Shown: piece after piece, positions 1 through 6,636 of the stretch | Layout: each line of letters starts with the position of its first letter | Numbering within the stretch: position 1 is the first letter of the stretch | Source: JBEKZQ01 sp049509675 | GTDB lineage: Bacteria > Planctomycetota > Planctomycetia > Pirellulales > Thermoguttaceae | Reading direction: 5' to 3' | Assembly (NCBI GenBank): GCA_049509675.1 | Contig: JBEKZQ010000169.1 | Coordinates: 1 to 12,250 of the forward strand | DNA length: 12,250 nucleotides | Program-made: the position numbers and the translations under genes | The notes under the pieces: generated by a model | Told to the model about the DNA's origin: nothing | What the model saw: the letters and a program-made list of their open reading frames with translations, nothing else | Database searches by the model: none

Positions 1-788
1 AGCCGCACGGGCCCGATGGCAACCCGCACCAGCCGCAGCACTTTGTGTCCCACGCGGGCCAGCAGACGGCGGATCTCGCGGTTGCGACCCTCGCGGAGCA
101 CCATCTCCAGCAGGCTGCTTTCTTTATAGTGCGACTTGATCGTGACTTGTTCCGCCCGGGCCACGCCTTCCGCCAGGTGAACGCCGCGACGCAACGTATC
201 GAGCACTTCCTCGCTGGGCCGGCCGGCGACCTGCACCAGGTAAGTCTTGGCCACGCCGTAGCGTGGATGGGTAAGCTGGTTGGCCAACTCGCCGTCGTTG
301 GTCATCACGATCAGCCCTTCGCTGCTGAGATCCAGTCGTCCGACGCTGAACAGCCGGGCGCCCAGGGAAGGCAGCAGATCCACGATCCGCGGCCGGCCGG
401 CCGGATCCCAATTCGTCGATACCACGCCGACCGGTTTATTCACGGCATAGTAGACGCGATGTCCCATCGACAGCGGCTCGCCGTCGACGCGGATCTCCTG
501 TTGCGCGGCATTGACGCGGGTGCCCAATTGCATCACCACCCGGCGGTCCACCTCGACGCGGCCGGAAGTGATCAGCTCTTCGCACTTGCGACGGCTGCCC
601 AACCCGGCGGCGGCCAGCACTTTTTGCAGCCGCTGGCCATCGCCGTGCGGTGAGGCAGGCGGGCGCGCCGGGGGCGCCGTCGGCGCCCCCGGCCGCTGCG
701 GCTTGCCCCGCGGCGACGTGCCGCCCGTGCGGCCTTTGCGCGGCGGCCGGCGCCGTCCGCCTTTCTTACGTGGAAAATTGCCGGGCAT
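1..788 (-). CDS. Pseudouridine synthase, RsuA/RluB/RluE family (3' end beyond window)
   Basis: Isomerises a specific uridine to pseudouridine in rRNA; the family members RluB, RluE and RsuA differ in target. The 262 codons visible begin with a basic Pro/Arg/Gly-rich tail (residues 1-50). An S4 RNA-binding domain follows (about 52-98, with QRLQKVLAAAGLGSRRKCEE), then the catalytic domain. GRLD at 150-153 carries the expected catalytic Asp153, and the motif continues into SSEGLIVMTNDG. EGRNREIRRL (about 233-242) is the conserved C-terminal motif of this family. The ATG at 788 is the first in frame; no clear Shine-Dalgarno sequence precedes it, and the S4 domain begins well inside. The gene runs off the left edge, so its C-terminus is missing. 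The family is certain; RluB is the most likely subtype because of the S4 domain and basic extension, but target specificity cannot be read from sequence. Confidence 0.93.
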   Translation of the reverse strand, partial: MPGNFPRKKGGRRRPPRKGRTGGTSPRGKPQRPGAPTAPPARPPASPHGDGQRLQKVLAAAGLGSRRKCEELITSGRVEVDRRVVMQLGTRVNAAQQEIRVDGEPLSMGHRVYYAVNKPVGVVSTNWDPAGRPRIVDLLPSLGARLFSVGRLDLSSEGLIVMTNDGELANQLTHPRYGVAKTYLVQVAGRPSEEVLDTLRRGVHLAEGVARAEQVTIKSHYKESSLLEMVLREGRNREIRRLLARVGHKVLRLVRVAIGPVR

Positions 789-856
789 GGCAGAAAACTC
801 GGGGGGATGGGCCAAAGGGTCAGGGCCAACAACCCCTCCATGATACCCGATAGAAT

Positions 857-952
857 GAGCAGGTGAGAAGGCGAGCAGGTGAACAGGCGAGGAACGGCTT
901 CTTCGCCTGTTCACCTGTTCTCTTGCTCACCTGTTCCTCTGCTCGCCTGCTC
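857..952. repeat. Mirrored array of degenerate octamers forming a large imperfect palindrome
   Basis: Four octamers (GAGCAGGT, GAGAAGGC, GAGCAGGT, GAACAGGC) at 857-888 are followed by a 16-nt centre. Six octamers of complementary character then run from 905 to 952 (GCCTGTTC, ACCTGTTC, TCTTGCTC, ACCTGTTC, CTCTGCTC, GCCTGCTC). The two sides are near reverse complements and could fold into a long hairpin in RNA or a cruciform in DNA. The array sits between the stop of the small lipoprotein gene and the pseudouridine synthase start, both on the minus strand. It may end one transcript or simply be a spreading intergenic repeat. Confidence 0.85.
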
Positions 953-960
953 AGTCCCTC

Positions 961-1221
961 TCACGGTCCCCACTGCAATGGCGGGGGAGGCGGATCGGTA
1001 CGCTGCTGCACGTGATAGATGTCGGGCGGCGGATTGGCGTATTCGCCCGGTCGTGCGCCGGTTAATGGTGGCGCCATCTCGGTATCCGGGTAGGGATCGA
1101 ATTTTTGCGCCCGCGCCTGCTGCACCCGCTCCGGTCCGGGATGTTCCAGGGACGGCCCGGCCACGCAGCCGCCGACGGCCAGCAGAATAACGCCCCCAAG
1201 AGCGGTTCGCAAGTATGTCAT
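961..1221 (-). CDS. Small proline-rich lipoprotein, conserved hypothetical
   Basis: An 86-residue protein. The N-terminus MTYLRTALGGVILLAVGGC is a lipoprotein signal: a short n-region with one Arg, a hydrophobic core, and a lipobox ending VGGC with Cys19 as the lipidation site. The mature part has no recognised domain and is rich in Pro, Asp and Gln, with the stretch FDPYPDTEMAPP and a run of five prolines near the end. This looks like a family of small planctomycete lipoproteins with a HPGP...FDPYP core, recalled from memory rather than searched. The ATG at 1221 was chosen over a more distal in-frame ATG at 1251 because AAAGGA lies 8 nt upstream and the signal peptide is then compact. Function unknown; it is predicted to be anchored to a cell membrane facing the periplasm. 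Confidence 0.8.
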   Translation of the reverse strand: MTYLRTALGGVILLAVGGCVAGPSLEHPGPERVQQARAQKFDPYPDTEMAPPLTGARPGEYANPPPDIYHVQQRTDPPPPPLQWGP

Positions 1222-1258
1222 AGCCGTGTTCCTTTGCATAGTCCCGAACAATCGTGCT

Positions 1259-1277
1259 CATCTCGCTCCGCGAGATG
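1259..1277. other. Short hairpin in the probable 5' leader of the small lipoprotein gene
   Basis: CATCTCG and CGAGATG form a perfect 7-bp stem around a 5-nt loop, about 40 nt upstream of the lipoprotein start codon. It may be a leader-RNA element; it could equally be chance. Confidence 0.3.
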
Positions 1278-1340
1278 GAATTCATCACGCGGAGCATGAT
1301 GACCACTTTCAGACAACCGGGCGTTCCCGAGGAGCGGCGG

Positions 1341-1346
1341 ATTATA
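1341..1346 (-). promoter_or_regulatory. Possible -10 box for the small lipoprotein gene
   Basis: The minus strand reads TATAAT exactly, about 120 nt upstream of the lipoprotein ATG. The hexamer 17 nt further upstream is T-rich and a poor match to TTGACA, so this is a suggestion only. Confidence 0.3.
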
Positions 1347-1645
1347 CGAAGCTCTTACGTTGGGAAAAAGGCGAACATTTGCCCGCACCCGCAATTGGCC
1401 CCCAAAGCATCAGATCGGCGTATGCGGCTTTCGCGCATAAGTCTTTTTGCCGGAGCGACTTGCACGTTAATGTGTAGCGACTGTACGGTTCTTGACCATA
1501 ACGCTTTCATTACGGTCCCCCCAGAGTTATCATAGAAGATTCAGCGATAGCCGGCGGTGTGCCACTGACTTTGCCAGTGCTCGCGTCCTTGCGGGGACAA
1601 CCGCACGCCCGACTCGGCACCTCGCACATACCACCTATCCGTACT

Positions 1646-2725
1646 ATGTTTCATCGGGCCAGCGACGAAGACCTCTTCCAGAACAGCACCATGACCTTCG
1701 GGCAGCACCTCGAAGAGTTGCGGTTCTGCCTGTTCCGGGCGATCATCGGCCTGGTCATCGGCTGTTGCGTAGGGCTGGCAGTGGGCGACAGGGTGGTCCG
1801 TTTCATACAGACCCCCATTCACAATGCCATGATCGACTACTACCAGCGCGAGTCGAACAAGGGGGTGGCCGATGAAGCGGAATTGGCCCGGCTTCGGGAG
1901 GCCGGCTACAAGAATCCCGAGGACATCAAGCGCGTCAAAGAGATTATTTCCGCGAGAAAGTTCTCGTTGGACGTGGTGTACGTCGACCCGCGCGATCTGG
2001 CCCGGCAGGTCCATGCCAGCGAGCCCAATCAGAAGCAGGGCAGGGCAGCGGAAATGGCGCCTGCTCTCAGCGAGAGCCAGCAGGCCGAGGCGGACGCGAA
2101 TTCCGTGGTGCCGATAGTCCTTTACCACCCCCTGCAAGACGACCCCAGGACGCGAATGTATAGCATGAACGCCCAAGAGGTGTTCATGATTTATATCAAG
2201 GCCTCGCTGCTGGTGGGGGCCATCCTGGCCAGCCCCTGGGTCTTCTACCAAATCTGGTCGTTCGTGGCCGCCGGCCTGTATCCCCACGAAAAACGTTATG
2301 TACAGGTCTTCCTGCCGTTCAGCGTGGCCCTATTCCTGGCCGGCTCGTCGACGGCGTTCTTCTTCGTCTTCAAGCCCGTGCTGAACTTCTTGTTCAGCTT
2401 CAACGCCTGGTTGGGGATCAATCCCTACGTGCGGATCAATGAGTGGATGGGCTTCGTGCTCTTGCTGCCGCTGGGATTCGGCGTCAGCTTCCAACTGCCG
2501 CTGGCGATGCTGTTCATGGAGCGGATCGGCATCTTTACGGTCCAGGCCTATTTGTCGTCCTGGCGGATGTCGATCCTGGTGATCTTCATCCTCTCGATGT
2601 TCCTCACGCCGGGCGATCCGTACAGCATGCTCTTGATGGCAATGCCGCTGACGGCGCTTTATTTCGGCGGGGTGCTCTTGTGCCGCTTCATGCCCAGAGA
2701 GCAACGCAGCCGGTTCGACGCGTAG
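1646..2725 (+). CDS. tatC: Sec-independent (twin-arginine) protein translocase subunit TatC
   Basis: Membrane receptor of the Tat pathway, which moves folded proteins with twin-arginine signals across the cytoplasmic membrane. The 359-residue protein (E. coli has 258) begins with a short soluble tail and the family motif TFGQHLEELR. Glu24 and Glu215 (in GLYPHEKR) match the signal-peptide-contacting E15 and E103 of E. coli. Membrane segments lie near residues 28-50, 180-205, 220-245, 265-290, 308-322 and 327-346. LTPGDPYS (320-327) precedes the last segment. The extra length is an insert of about 100 hydrophilic residues (about 65-170) in the first periplasmic loop. The ATG at 1646 leaves the usual short N-terminus; upstream in-frame codons add an unlikely extension. 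No strong Shine-Dalgarno is visible, and no tatA/tatB lies in the window. Confidence 0.95.
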   Translation: MFHRASDEDLFQNSTMTFGQHLEELRFCLFRAIIGLVIGCCVGLAVGDRVVRFIQTPIHNAMIDYYQRESNKGVADEAELARLREAGYKNPEDIKRVKEIISARKFSLDVVYVDPRDLARQVHASEPNQKQGRAAEMAPALSESQQAEADANSVVPIVLYHPLQDDPRTRMYSMNAQEVFMIYIKASLLVGAILASPWVFYQIWSFVAAGLYPHEKRYVQVFLPFSVALFLAGSSTAFFFVFKPVLNFLFSFNAWLGINPYVRINEWMGFVLLLPLGFGVSFQLPLAMLFMERIGIFTVQAYLSSWRMSILVIFILSMFLTPGDPYSMLLMAMPLTALYFGGVLLCRFMPREQRSRFDA

Positions 2726-2924
2726 CAGGCACCGAATTCCCCAGGCTTTTGCGCGGGCGGCGGTCTGGTGCCGCGGGCTTGCCCGTGCCGCGTTCAATCG
2801 GCCAGTGGCATCAGCACCGCGAAGCGATAGCCCTTTCTAAATTTTCGTCGGCGGAGTAAACTCTAATTGGACGTTGTGGCGAACGACGCCGATTGGGATC
2901 GACTGCTCGGTTCAACTACATGCG
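2726..2924. other. Gap downstream of tatC with a weak hairpin
   Basis: About 200 bp with no convincing gene on either strand. It contains a short GC-rich hairpin at 2772-2787 (CGCGGG, loop CTTG, CCCGTG, with one G-U pair), which lacks a T-run. This could be a tatC terminator or one of the dispersed GC-rich repeats. An A/T-rich patch near 2833-2843 could hold the start signals of the genes that follow, but no clear promoter could be picked out. Confidence 0.4.
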
Positions 2925-3065
2925 ATGAGCGAGGAACACGATAAGAATGCCCGCCCCTCCAGTCGCGAGAAACACGAGGAGGGGCAGGCACGCAAGGAAA
3001 GAGAGGCTCGAAAGGCGGCGGAAAAGCGACGCAGAGGCCAACATCGCAGGAGGCGGCGCCCCTAA
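2925..3065 (+). CDS. Possible short, highly charged basic protein
   Basis: A 46-codon frame encoding a very hydrophilic peptide: Glu/Lys/Arg-rich in the middle (about residues 15-37) and ending in an Arg-rich tail (RRGQHRRRRRP). It has no membrane segment, no Cys, and no domain I recognise. It ends 17 bp upstream of the TPR gene in the same direction, so the two could be co-transcribed. Against it, the ATG at 2925 has no good ribosome site, and Arg/Lys-rich frames arise easily by chance. A TTG at 2874 would give a longer version, also without a ribosome site. Treat as a candidate only. Confidence 0.35.
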   Translation: MSEEHDKNARPSSREKHEEGQARKEREARKAAEKRRRGQHRRRRRP

Positions 3066-3082
3066 CCGGGAGAACAAGTGCT

Positions 3083-3757
3083 ATGGCTGAAGATAGGCTT
3101 AACGGCAAGATCGGCAATCTCTTCCGGCGCGAGCAGTGGGAGGAGGCTCGCCGCATTCTCGAACGCCAGCGCGAAAAGGACCCGCACAACCACTGGGTAC
3201 TTACGCAACTTGGCGTTACGTTCTACGAGGAGCGGCGATACGAGGAAGCTCTCCAGTTGTTCCTGGCATCGCAAAAAATCGTACCGGAATGTCCACTCAC
3301 GCTGTGGAATCTGGCTGGCAGTCTCGACTCGCTCGGGAAGCACGCCAGTGCTATCCAAATCTACACGTGGCTACTCCTGAGCAAGAGGTCGCCTGATGAC
3401 GATCCTTGCTGGGAGAGCAAAGAATGGGCCGACTCGCTGAAGGCCGACTGCGTGTATCGAGTGGGGGTTTGCTTCCAACGTTTGCGCAAGAAGCGAAAGG
3501 CAGAGGATTGCTACCACCAGTACTTGGACCTCCTGTCGATTGGGATTGAGGGGTCATATTCCATCGACGACGTGAAGCGTCAAATGCGCCAGTTGCACGG
3601 CGAGGGAAGAACGAGTGCCATTGAAAGCGAATTTCGTAAGGCAGCAAATGCAACACTTGAGGCGTCGGGGATCGGACTGCGAAAGGGCCGACGCAATCGC
3701 CTGCCAAAACTGAATGTCCGAGAACTCTTTTCCGGTCACCTGGCAGCGAGCAAGTAG
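3083..3757 (+). CDS. Tetratricopeptide repeat protein
   Basis: A 224-residue soluble protein built of TPR-like helical pairs at about residues 6-36, 38-70, 71-103 and 117-150. The signature W..L..LG..Y/F...Y..A...F pattern is seen in WVLTQLGVTFYEERRYEEAL. Such repeats form a curved scaffold that binds partner proteins. No signal peptide or membrane segment is present, so it is probably cytoplasmic. The C-terminal 70 residues are basic and not repeat-like. The start is well supported: GGGAGA lies 9 nt before the ATG. Base composition by eye is roughly 50-60% GC, lower than the nearly 70% GC genes to its right, which may mean recent arrival. It converges on the P-II gene. The partner and function are not known; resemblance to a widespread small TPR family is from memory. 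Confidence 0.85.
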   Translation: MAEDRLNGKIGNLFRREQWEEARRILERQREKDPHNHWVLTQLGVTFYEERRYEEALQLFLASQKIVPECPLTLWNLAGSLDSLGKHASAIQIYTWLLLSKRSPDDDPCWESKEWADSLKADCVYRVGVCFQRLRKKRKAEDCYHQYLDLLSIGIEGSYSIDDVKRQMRQLHGEGRTSAIESEFRKAANATLEASGIGLRKGRRNRLPKLNVRELFSGHLAASK

Positions 3758-3766
3758 TTGCTTGCT
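3749..3766. terminator. Weak hairpin at the end of the TPR gene
   Basis: AGCAAG and CTTGCT form a perfect 6-bp stem around TAGTTG, overlapping the stop codon of the TPR gene. It lies in the 64-bp space between two convergent genes. There is no T-run on either strand, so intrinsic termination is doubtful. Confidence 0.25.
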
Positions 3767-3821
3767 GGAAGACGCGAAGGGGTGAAGGTGGGCCGGCGGA
3801 CCAAGTGGCTGCACCGTCCGA

Positions 3822-4169
3822 TCAGATCGCCTCGCCGCCGCGCTCGCCGGTGCGGATGCGGATGCAATCTTCCAAGGGCAGGACGAATATTTTGCCGTCG
3901 CCGATCTCGCCCGCCGTGCCGGTGCGGCCGCCGCGGAGTATGGCGTCGATGGTGGGCTCCAAAAACTCCTCGTTGACAGCGATCATAAGCTGCACTTTGC
4001 GCAGCAGGTTGACGGCGAACTCGTGGCCCCGGTAGACCTCCTTGTGTCCCCGCTGGCGACCGAACCCCTGCACGTCCATGACGGTGAGGCGGAAGACCTC
4101 CACCTCGGCCAGGGCGGCCTTCACTGCCTCGAGTCGGTGCGGTTGGATGATGGCGATAATCAGTTTCAT
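3822..4169 (-). CDS. glnB: Nitrogen regulatory P-II protein
   Basis: Small trimeric signal protein that senses 2-oxoglutarate and ATP/ADP and adjusts nitrogen metabolism enzymes and ammonium channels by direct contact. The 115 residues (E. coli GlnB has 112) show the family throughout: FGRQRGH (36-42) and EVYRG (44-48) in the T-loop, IGDGKIFV (89-96), and RIRTGE at 104-109 near the C-terminus. Two features differ from E. coli. Position 51, the uridylylated Tyr, is Phe; position 49, the Ser phosphorylated in cyanobacteria, is His. Three residues are added in the B-loop between TG (83-84) and GDGK (90-93). GAGGAA lies 6 nt before the ATG at 4169. No amtB or glnA neighbours it, so glnB versus glnK cannot be decided from context. 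Confidence 0.93.
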   Translation of the reverse strand: MKLIIAIIQPHRLEAVKAALAEVEVFRLTVMDVQGFGRQRGHKEVYRGHEFAVNLLRKVQLMIAVNEEFLEPTIDAILRGGRTGTAGEIGDGKIFVLPLEDCIRIRTGERGGEAI

Positions 4170-4237
4170 GGTAGTTCCTCGAAAACGCCCAAAGTCGGGG
4201 TCTGGTCCATTTTTCGGCTCATGGGCGCCGTAAACTT

Positions 4238-4307
4238 GGCCAGTTGCCTGTAGGACGGATTGCCAATCCGTCGGTGTTTTGCGGGACGGATTGGCAATCC
4301 GTCCTAC
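4238..4307. repeat. Palindromic repeat pair (ACGGATTG family), large inverted repeat
   Basis: Two copies of a near-palindromic core, ACGGATTGSCAATCCGT, face each other. The arms at 4250-4272 and 4285-4307 are perfect 23-nt reverse complements separated by 12 nt. The left copy is preceded by GGCCAGTTGCC (4238-4248), which also precedes the related copy near 7762. The pair lies between the P-II start and the murA stop, both on the minus strand. It could fold as two small hairpins or one large one and may separate the transcripts. Confidence 0.9.
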
Positions 4308-4352
4308 GACGCTCGTCAACCAGCACGATGTTAATCGATGCGGGGCGATCTC

Positions 4353-5639
4353 TCAAGGGGACACGCGCGTGGGCGACGGCCCGGCGACGCGCTGGATATG
4401 CGCGCCCAGTTGCCTGAGTTTGCGATCCAACCGCTCATAGCCTCGATCCATCGGATCGATCCGCCGCACCACGGTACGGCCGGCCGCCGCCAGTCCGGCC
4501 AGGACCAACGCGGCACTGGCGCGCAAGTCACAGGCGGTGACCTGGGCACCGCTGAGCCGGGCGCCGCCGGGGATGCAGGCTGCGCCGCTGCCGCAGACGA
4601 TCCCGGCCCCCAGGCGGTTCAATTCCGCCACATGTCGGAAACGCATGGGAAAGACCCGGTCTTCCACCCGGCTGCGGCCGTGGGCCAACGACATCAACGC
4701 CGTCCATTGAGCCTGCAGATCGGTGGAAATGCCCGGATAGGGCTCGGCCAAAAGGTCCACCGGCAGGGGTGGTCCATCGGCGGCCAACGAGACGCGGTCC
4801 CGGTCCACCGCCACGCGCATGCCGGCGGCCCGCAGTTTTTGCAACACTCTCTCGAGATGCTCCGGCACGACGCCCGCGATCGTGGCCGACCCGCCGCTGA
4901 TGGCCGCCGCGATCAGCAAGGTCGCCGTTTCGATGCGGTCGGCCGTAACACGATGCGTGCCGCCGCGGAGTCCGGCGACGCCGGTGACTTCGATCCGTCC
5001 GGTGCCCAGGCCATCGATTTGGGCCCCCATGGCGCGGAGGAACTGGCCCAGTTCCACGATTTCCGGCTCGCGGGCCGCGCCGCGGATGACGGTCGTGCCC
5101 CGCGCCAAGACGGCCGCACTGAGCACGTTGGCCGTGCCGGTCACCGTCGGTCCGCGCGGGCCGGTCAGATCCAGCGACGTGCCCGCCAGCCGCCGCGCCG
5201 AGGCCACCACGTATCCGTGCTCCAGCCGCACTTCGGCGCCCAAGGCGGCCAGTCCCTTCAGGTGCAGGTCCACGGGCCGATCGCCGATGGCGCAGCCGCC
5301 GGGCAAGGGGACCACGGCTCGCCCTCGCCGGGCCAGCAGCGGGCCAAGCACGCAGAAGCCGGCCCGCATGCGATGCACCCACCGGTAGCCGGCGCGAATC
5401 GGCGCGACATCGACCACTTCCAACAGCAGTTCGTCGCCGCTTCGCGTGACGGCCAGGCCCAAATCGTCCAGTACCCGAGACAATGTCCACACGTCGGTCA
5501 CGCGGGGTACGTTCTGGAGCCGCACCGGACCGTCGGCCAGCAGCGCGGCGGCCATCATGGGCAGTGTCGCATTCTTCGATCCGCTCACGGCCACCGTGCC
5601 GCACAGCGGGCGCCCGCCGAGGATGTTGAGGTACGACAT
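4353..5639 (-). CDS. murA: UDP-N-acetylglucosamine 1-carboxyvinyltransferase
   Basis: Catalyses the first committed step of peptidoglycan synthesis, adding enolpyruvate from PEP to UDP-GlcNAc in the cytoplasm. The 428-residue length is normal for the family. The EPSP-synthase-like inverted alpha/beta repeats are intact. Key residues are present: Lys22 in GSKNA, Cys116 in LPGGCAIGDRPVDLH (the catalytic Cys that fosfomycin modifies), and Asp307 in ISTDLQAQ, matching E. coli K22, C115 and D305. Having Cys rather than Asp at 116 predicts the usual fosfomycin-sensitive enzyme type. GAGGTGAG lies just upstream of the ATG. The gene starts 19 bp after the prmC stop and is probably co-transcribed with it. 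Its presence indicates that this organism makes peptidoglycan. Confidence 0.96.
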   Translation of the reverse strand: MSYLNILGGRPLCGTVAVSGSKNATLPMMAAALLADGPVRLQNVPRVTDVWTLSRVLDDLGLAVTRSGDELLLEVVDVAPIRAGYRWVHRMRAGFCVLGPLLARRGRAVVPLPGGCAIGDRPVDLHLKGLAALGAEVRLEHGYVVASARRLAGTSLDLTGPRGPTVTGTANVLSAAVLARGTTVIRGAAREPEIVELGQFLRAMGAQIDGLGTGRIEVTGVAGLRGGTHRVTADRIETATLLIAAAISGGSATIAGVVPEHLERVLQKLRAAGMRVAVDRDRVSLAADGPPLPVDLLAEPYPGISTDLQAQWTALMSLAHGRSRVEDRVFPMRFRHVAELNRLGAGIVCGSGAACIPGGARLSGAQVTACDLRASAALVLAGLAAAGRTVVRRIDPMDRGYERLDRKLRQLGAHIQRVAGPSPTRVSP

Positions 5640-5658
5640 GGCAACTCACCTCAGTTGC

Positions 5659-6570
5659 TTACGATCGATCGAGAGGTGTTTCTTCCCCGATCCTTTCTCT
5701 CTTGCGCGCCTGCACCACGCGGGGCAAACGCGCCAAATCCTTGATCACGGGGCCCGGCTCCAATTGCGGCTCGGCCGCCAGCAGGGCGCGGACCGCCTCA
5801 TGGATCGCCGGACCGATCTCCATGAGCAGATGCCCGCCCGGGCGAAGTCGCTGGACCGCCTGCGGCAATAGCCGCTCGATCACCTCGGTGCCGCGCGGAC
5901 CGGCCACGAGCGCTTGTCGCGGCTCGAAGTCGCGAACGTCGCGGGGCAAATGTGCCACTTCCGTCTCCGCCACATAGGGCGGATTGCTCACGATGAAATC
6001 GAATCGCCGCTCGGCCGGGACCGCGCTGAACAGATCGCTCGAAAGGAACTCGATCCGGTCGGCGACCTGATGTTGGGCCGCATTGGTGACGGCCAAGGCC
6101 AAGGCGGCGTCGCTCGCATCGATGGCCGTCACGCGCGCGGCGGGCAGAAGCTTGGCCGCGCAGATGGCGATAATGCCGCTGCCGGTGCCCACGTCGGCGA
6201 TGGCCAGCGGCGCGCCGCTCCCGCGGCTCTTCGCCTGATCCAGCAGCGCCACGACCAACAACTCCGTTTCCGGACGCGGGATCAGCACCTCCGGCCCGAC
6301 GCGGAAACTGAGCGAATAGAACTCGCGGCGGCCCACCAGGTAGGCCACCGGCGTGCCCTCGGCCCGGCGACGGACCAACTCCCGGAATGCGGTCCGCCGC
6401 TTCTCTTCCGGCACCGTCTCGAACTCGGTATACAGTTCGATCCGTTGGCAGCCCAGCGCCTCGGCCAACAGCACCTCCGCGTCCAGTCGCGGCGATTGCG
6501 AACCGTGGGCCTTGAGATAGTCGGTCGTCCATTGCAGCAGGCGACCGACGGTCCAAGGCTCGCTGGGCAT
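5659..6570 (-). CDS. prmC: Peptide chain release factor N5-glutamine methyltransferase
   Basis: Uses S-adenosylmethionine to methylate the glutamine of the GGQ motif in release factors, raising termination efficiency. The 303-residue protein has the N-terminal helical domain (1-80) that recognises the factor and a Rossmann methyltransferase domain. Motifs seen are VLIPRPETE (95-103), the SAM-binding DVGTGSG (126-132), and NPPY (196-199), which holds the substrate glutamine. The order prfA then prmC, with the enzyme directly after its substrate gene, is common in bacteria. The ATG at 6570 has no Shine-Dalgarno sequence: the preceding bases are CTCCTCCCC, and upstream of them lies a heptamer array, so translation may depend on prfA or use another initiation route. 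Confidence 0.95.
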   Translation of the reverse strand: MPSEPWTVGRLLQWTTDYLKAHGSQSPRLDAEVLLAEALGCQRIELYTEFETVPEEKRRTAFRELVRRRAEGTPVAYLVGRREFYSLSFRVGPEVLIPRPETELLVVALLDQAKSRGSGAPLAIADVGTGSGIIAICAAKLLPAARVTAIDASDAALALAVTNAAQHQVADRIEFLSSDLFSAVPAERRFDFIVSNPPYVAETEVAHLPRDVRDFEPRQALVAGPRGTEVIERLLPQAVQRLRPGGHLLMEIGPAIHEAVRALLAAEPQLEPGPVIKDLARLPRVVQARKRERIGEETPLDRS

Positions 6571-6585
6571 GGGGAGGAGTTGAGG

Positions 6586-6634
6586 GTCGAGAGTCGAGAG
6601 TCGAGATTTGAGATTTGAGATTTGAGATCTCAGA
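6586..6634. repeat. Tandem heptamer array between prfA and prmC
   Basis: Seven adjacent heptamers on the plus strand: GTCGAGA three times (6586-6606), TTTGAGA three times (6607-6627), then TCTCAGA (6628-6634). It begins 15 bp from the prmC start codon and ends 2 bp before the prfA stop, so it fills nearly the whole 66-bp spacer of this operon. The shared GAGA suggests that one block arose from the other by point change and slippage. Confidence 0.9.
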
Positions 6635-6636
6635 TT

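Larger units (their letters stand above)
1222..1645. other. Intergenic region between divergent small lipoprotein gene and tatC
   Basis: About 420 bp with no convincing gene. Short open frames on both strands lack start signals and family resemblance. The region must hold the start signals for two divergent genes. The only good core-promoter match is a minus-strand TATAAT; no clear promoter was found for tatC. GC content is visibly lower here than in the flanking genes. Confidence 0.6.

Noticed and set aside
45..653. Plus-strand frame of 202 codons at the left edge
   Set aside because: It is antisense to the pseudouridine synthase, whose S4 domain and GRLD motif are clear.
857..952. CRISPR array
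   Set aside because: The repeats are 8 nt, contiguous and without unique spacers of constant length; no cas gene is nearby.
911..1306. Minus-strand frame of 131 codons overlapping the small lipoprotein
   Set aside because: It runs through the octamer repeat and most of the lipoprotein in another frame, without a ribosome site or known domain.
4338..5744. Long plus-strand open frame of 468 codons opposite murA
   Set aside because: It is antisense to the full, motif-complete murA and gives a Gln/His/Arg/Gly-rich protein without family resemblance, typical of the opposite strand of a high-GC gene.
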